A stretch of 64,000 bases of DNA, taken from an uncultured Opitutales bacterium (GTDB taxonomy: Bacteria; Verrucomicrobiota; Verrucomicrobiia; Opitutales; Seribacteraceae). Below the pieces are notes generated by a model. The model saw only the letters and a program-made list of their open reading frames with translations. It was not told the origin of the DNA and did no database searches. The position numbers were made by a program, and so were the translations under genes. This document shows positions 62,213-64,000 of this stretch, piece by piece. Each line of letters begins with the position of its first letter. The stretch's first letter is position 1. The stretch lies in the NCBI GenBank assembly GCA_905478775.1, contig CAJQKB010000057.1:1-64000 (forward strand), read 5' to 3'.

Positions 62213-63535
62213 CTAAACTTTAGCTATTCTTGGTAATTCGAAAGAAAAAATAGTTCCCTCTCCAAGTTTGCTTTTCACGCGAACATTACCACCATGTGCT
62301 TCAATTATTCTTTTCACTATACTCAGACCAAGCCCAGTTCCGCCTTTTTCTCGGGATCTTCCTTTATCCACCACATAAAAGCGTTCAAAAATTCTATCTA
62401 AATCATTGGCAGGAATTCCGTTTCCATCATCATATACCGAACAGGTTATAAAATTTCTATCATCAGACAGTTGAGTTGATATCTTAACCGCAGAAAAATT
62501 ACCCGCATACTTAAATGCATTATCAATCAAGTTGCCGATAGCCATGGCAATTTTAATAGCGTCAAATGGAAATGCCTCTCTTTCTTCCTCTAATGAAAAC
62601 ACAAGCTTTTCGGAATCAACATATGGTTTATCTTGTAAATATAAATCAATTCCTCGAATGACATCACTAAGTTTATTATTGGTCGGATTAATTGCCTGTT
62701 CACTACCCTCTAATTCAGAAATACTTAAAAGGTCATCAACTAATGCTTTTAACCTCAATGCATTTTTATGAATCTTACTTATAAAGGATCTAGATTGATT
62801 ATGAGAAATTTCAGGCTCTTCAATCAATGTTTCTGAAAATCCTTTTATCATTGTAACAGGGGTCCGTAATTCATGTGAAGCATTTGCCACAAAATCCTTC
62901 CTCAATCGTTCGGTCCGTTTAATTTCTGTTATATCCCTCAATAGTAATAGATATACTTCATTTTGAGAGGACCTGACTGGAGAAAGAAGGCCACATGTAA
63001 TTTCATATACTGTTATCTTACCTCTTCTTTCATAACTAAACTCAGCCTTACTAGGCTTTTTCCCCCTACTTAGTTTGTCTAATAATTCCAAAACTTCAAA
63101 AGCATCAATAAATGCTTCAATCCTTCTTCCTTTCATTGGTCCATCAGGCGAAAAATTTTGTAAAGCCACGGAATTCGAAAAAGTTACCAAATGGTTGCCG
63201 TCTAGAATCATCGCCCCGTCAAGCATTCCACCCAAGATCTCATTAAATGTATGAGTCCTGCGATTGCTTTCTTCCACCAGCCTTTCCATTTTCTCTGCGT
63301 TTTCTTCTAAAATATTTTGGCATAACCTCAGCGGAAAGTTATCCCCTAGCAGAAAAGGTTTTTCTAAAATCAATGAATTCCCCTCTTTTATAGAACCAAG
63401 AACTTGACGAATTATACGATTCGTATGTTTAACCTGTAACCCAAAATAGCCAGCTACAAGAGTTAAGATTAAAATTAAAAGCCAAAGCATTGAAGAATGT
63501 AATCGAATTAATTCCTGTAGTTTATTATTCGACAA
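62213..63535 (-). CDS. phoR: Phosphate sensor histidine kinase PhoR (copy 2, with PAS-like domain)
   Basis: The 440-residue kinase starts at TTG 63535, overlapping the phoB2 stop by 11 bases; ATG 63490 is an alternative beginning at the membrane helix. One TM (about 16-32) is followed by a PAS-like region (95-205, MLDGAMILDGNHLVTFSNSV). HisKA is DFVANASHELRTPVTMIKGF with His221, and the ATPase boxes are IGNLIDNAFKYAG and GGTGLGLSIVKRI. It has the domain order of classical PhoR. Confidence 0.9.
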   Translation of the reverse strand: MSNNKLQELIRLHSSMLWLLILILTLVAGYFGLQVKHTNRIIRQVLGSIKEGNSLILEKPFLLGDNFPLRLCQNILEENAEKMERLVEESNRRTHTFNEILGGMLDGAMILDGNHLVTFSNSVALQNFSPDGPMKGRRIEAFIDAFEVLELLDKLSRGKKPSKAEFSYERRGKITVYEITCGLLSPVRSSQNEVYLLLLRDITEIKRTERLRKDFVANASHELRTPVTMIKGFSETLIEEPEISHNQSRSFISKIHKNALRLKALVDDLLSISELEGSEQAINPTNNKLSDVIRGIDLYLQDKPYVDSEKLVFSLEEEREAFPFDAIKIAMAIGNLIDNAFKYAGNFSAVKISTQLSDDRNFITCSVYDDGNGIPANDLDRIFERFYVVDKGRSREKGGTGLGLSIVKRIIEAHGGNVRVKSKLGEGTIFSFELPRIAKV

Positions 63536-64000
63536 TCAATTTGTATCCAACACCACGCACAGTCTTAATCATATCCCCCTTTTCTCCAAGTTTTCCGCGC
63601 AGGCGACCAACATGATTATCAACCGTTCGGGTTTCAATATCTGTGTCGTAATTCCACACATTAACTAGCAAATTTTCGCGACTCTGAACCCGCCCAATTC
63701 GCTCCATCATAAGATGGAGCAATCGAAACTCGGTATGAGTCAAATCAACCAGCTTGTCTTCAATAAAAACCTCATGGCTTTCAGGGTCCAAAATAATTCC
63801 ACCACCCCTTAATTTGCCTGCAAGAGTAAGCTTTTTTTTCAAGGTCCGTGAGAGGATTGCCTTACTTCTTGCTATAAGTTCCCGGTTATCAAAAGGCTTA
63901 GTTAAATAATCATCAGCACCTCTTTCGAATCCTTTTATTCTTTCATCCGCATCACTTCTAGCTGTTAAAAATAAAATTGGCACATCCTTGAGTTGAGAGT
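63525..64000 (-). CDS. phoB: Phosphate response regulator PhoB (copy 2), 5' end beyond window
   Basis: The frame is open to base 64000, so the N-terminal part of the receiver (including the phosphoacceptor Asp) lies outside. Visible are SQLKDVPILFLTARSDADER, ERGADDYLTKPFDNREL and a full winged helix (VDLTHTEFRLLHLMMERIGR, RTVDNHVGRLRGKLG, VRGVGYKLIVE). An internal GTG at 63983 is not the true start because the preceding codons continue the receiver fold. It pairs with phoR2. Confidence 0.92.
   Translation of the reverse strand, partial: SQLKDVPILFLTARSDADERIKGFERGADDYLTKPFDNRELIARSKAILSRTLKKKLTLAGKLRGGGIILDPESHEVFIEDKLVDLTHTEFRLLHLMMERIGRVQSRENLLVNVWNYDTDIETRTVDNHVGRLRGKLGEKGDMIKTVRGVGYKLIVE

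Noticed and set aside
1-64000. CRISPR arrays, tRNA or rRNA genes, transposases, integrases
   Set aside because: No regularly spaced repeats, no tRNA-like cloverleaf and no mobile-element protein were recognised in the window.

Overview
The window looks like a chromosome segment of a moderately low-GC, Gram-negative member of the PVC superphylum, most likely Verrucomicrobiota (Opitutae-like). The reasons are two DUF1549/DUF1553 (planctomycete-type cytochrome) plus DUF1501 gene pairs, a DUF1080 protein, an ExbB-ExbD-ExbD-TPR cluster, paired Gfo/Idh/MocA dehydrogenases with a TIM-barrel isomerase, a small Lys/Arg-rich protein, and a Chlamydia-YtgCR-like permease-repressor fusion. This assignment is inference from gene content; no rRNA or tRNA gene was seen.

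Layout. 1-1689 (-): 5' part of a secreted Ig/FGE-sulfatase/DUF5011 protein. 1690-2116: intergenic stretch with a palindromic repeat element. 2117-7366 (+): IclR regulator with a DUF1549/1553 + DUF1501 pair, then rlmN. 8537-9677 (-): DUF1080 lipoprotein and a VOC protein. 9701-16666 (-): a translationally coupled cluster of three TPR-type envelope proteins, one ExbB and two ExbD. 16769-29152: two complete peptide-type ABC transporters transcribed divergently from about 23.5 kb; the minus-strand one has an OppB with a calcium-binding-like EF-hand pair inserted, and the plus-strand solute-binding lipoprotein appears to begin at an AUU codon. 29185-34294 (-): OGG1-type glycosylase, small unknown proteins, and a sugar-derivative catabolic trio.

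34430-39425: a DtxR/MntR-type repressor divergent from a four-gene metal transporter (binding protein, ATPase, permease fused to a second DtxR-like module, second permease). The gene order and fusion are those of chlamydial ytgABCD, and a dyad in the divergent promoter is a candidate operator. 39505-45135: a small exported Cys protein and a probable metal (copper-like) uptake group: HupE/UreJ-like protein, CxxC protein, Met/His-rich outer-membrane protein, TonB-dependent receptor. 45320-49569: second DUF1549/1553 + DUF1501 pair and a cyclophilin. 49586-52292 (-): DUF3299 lipoprotein with a LolD/MacB-type ABC pair.

52386-64000 (-): a phosphate block. Read in transcription order: phoB2 (cut by window end), phoR2, pstC, pstA, pstB, phoU, phoB1, phoR1, a phosphate-porin-like protein and a Na/Pi cotransporter. 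PstC and PstA each carry about 250 extra helical residues in the loop after TM1, and no pstS is present in the window. A shared 21-bp Pho-box-like motif precedes both pstC and the porin.

The strongest leads are the YtgCR-like fusion operon, the enlarged PstC/PstA pair with twin PhoBR systems and a derivable Pho box, the EF-hand-bearing OppB, and the ExbB/ExbD/TPR machine.
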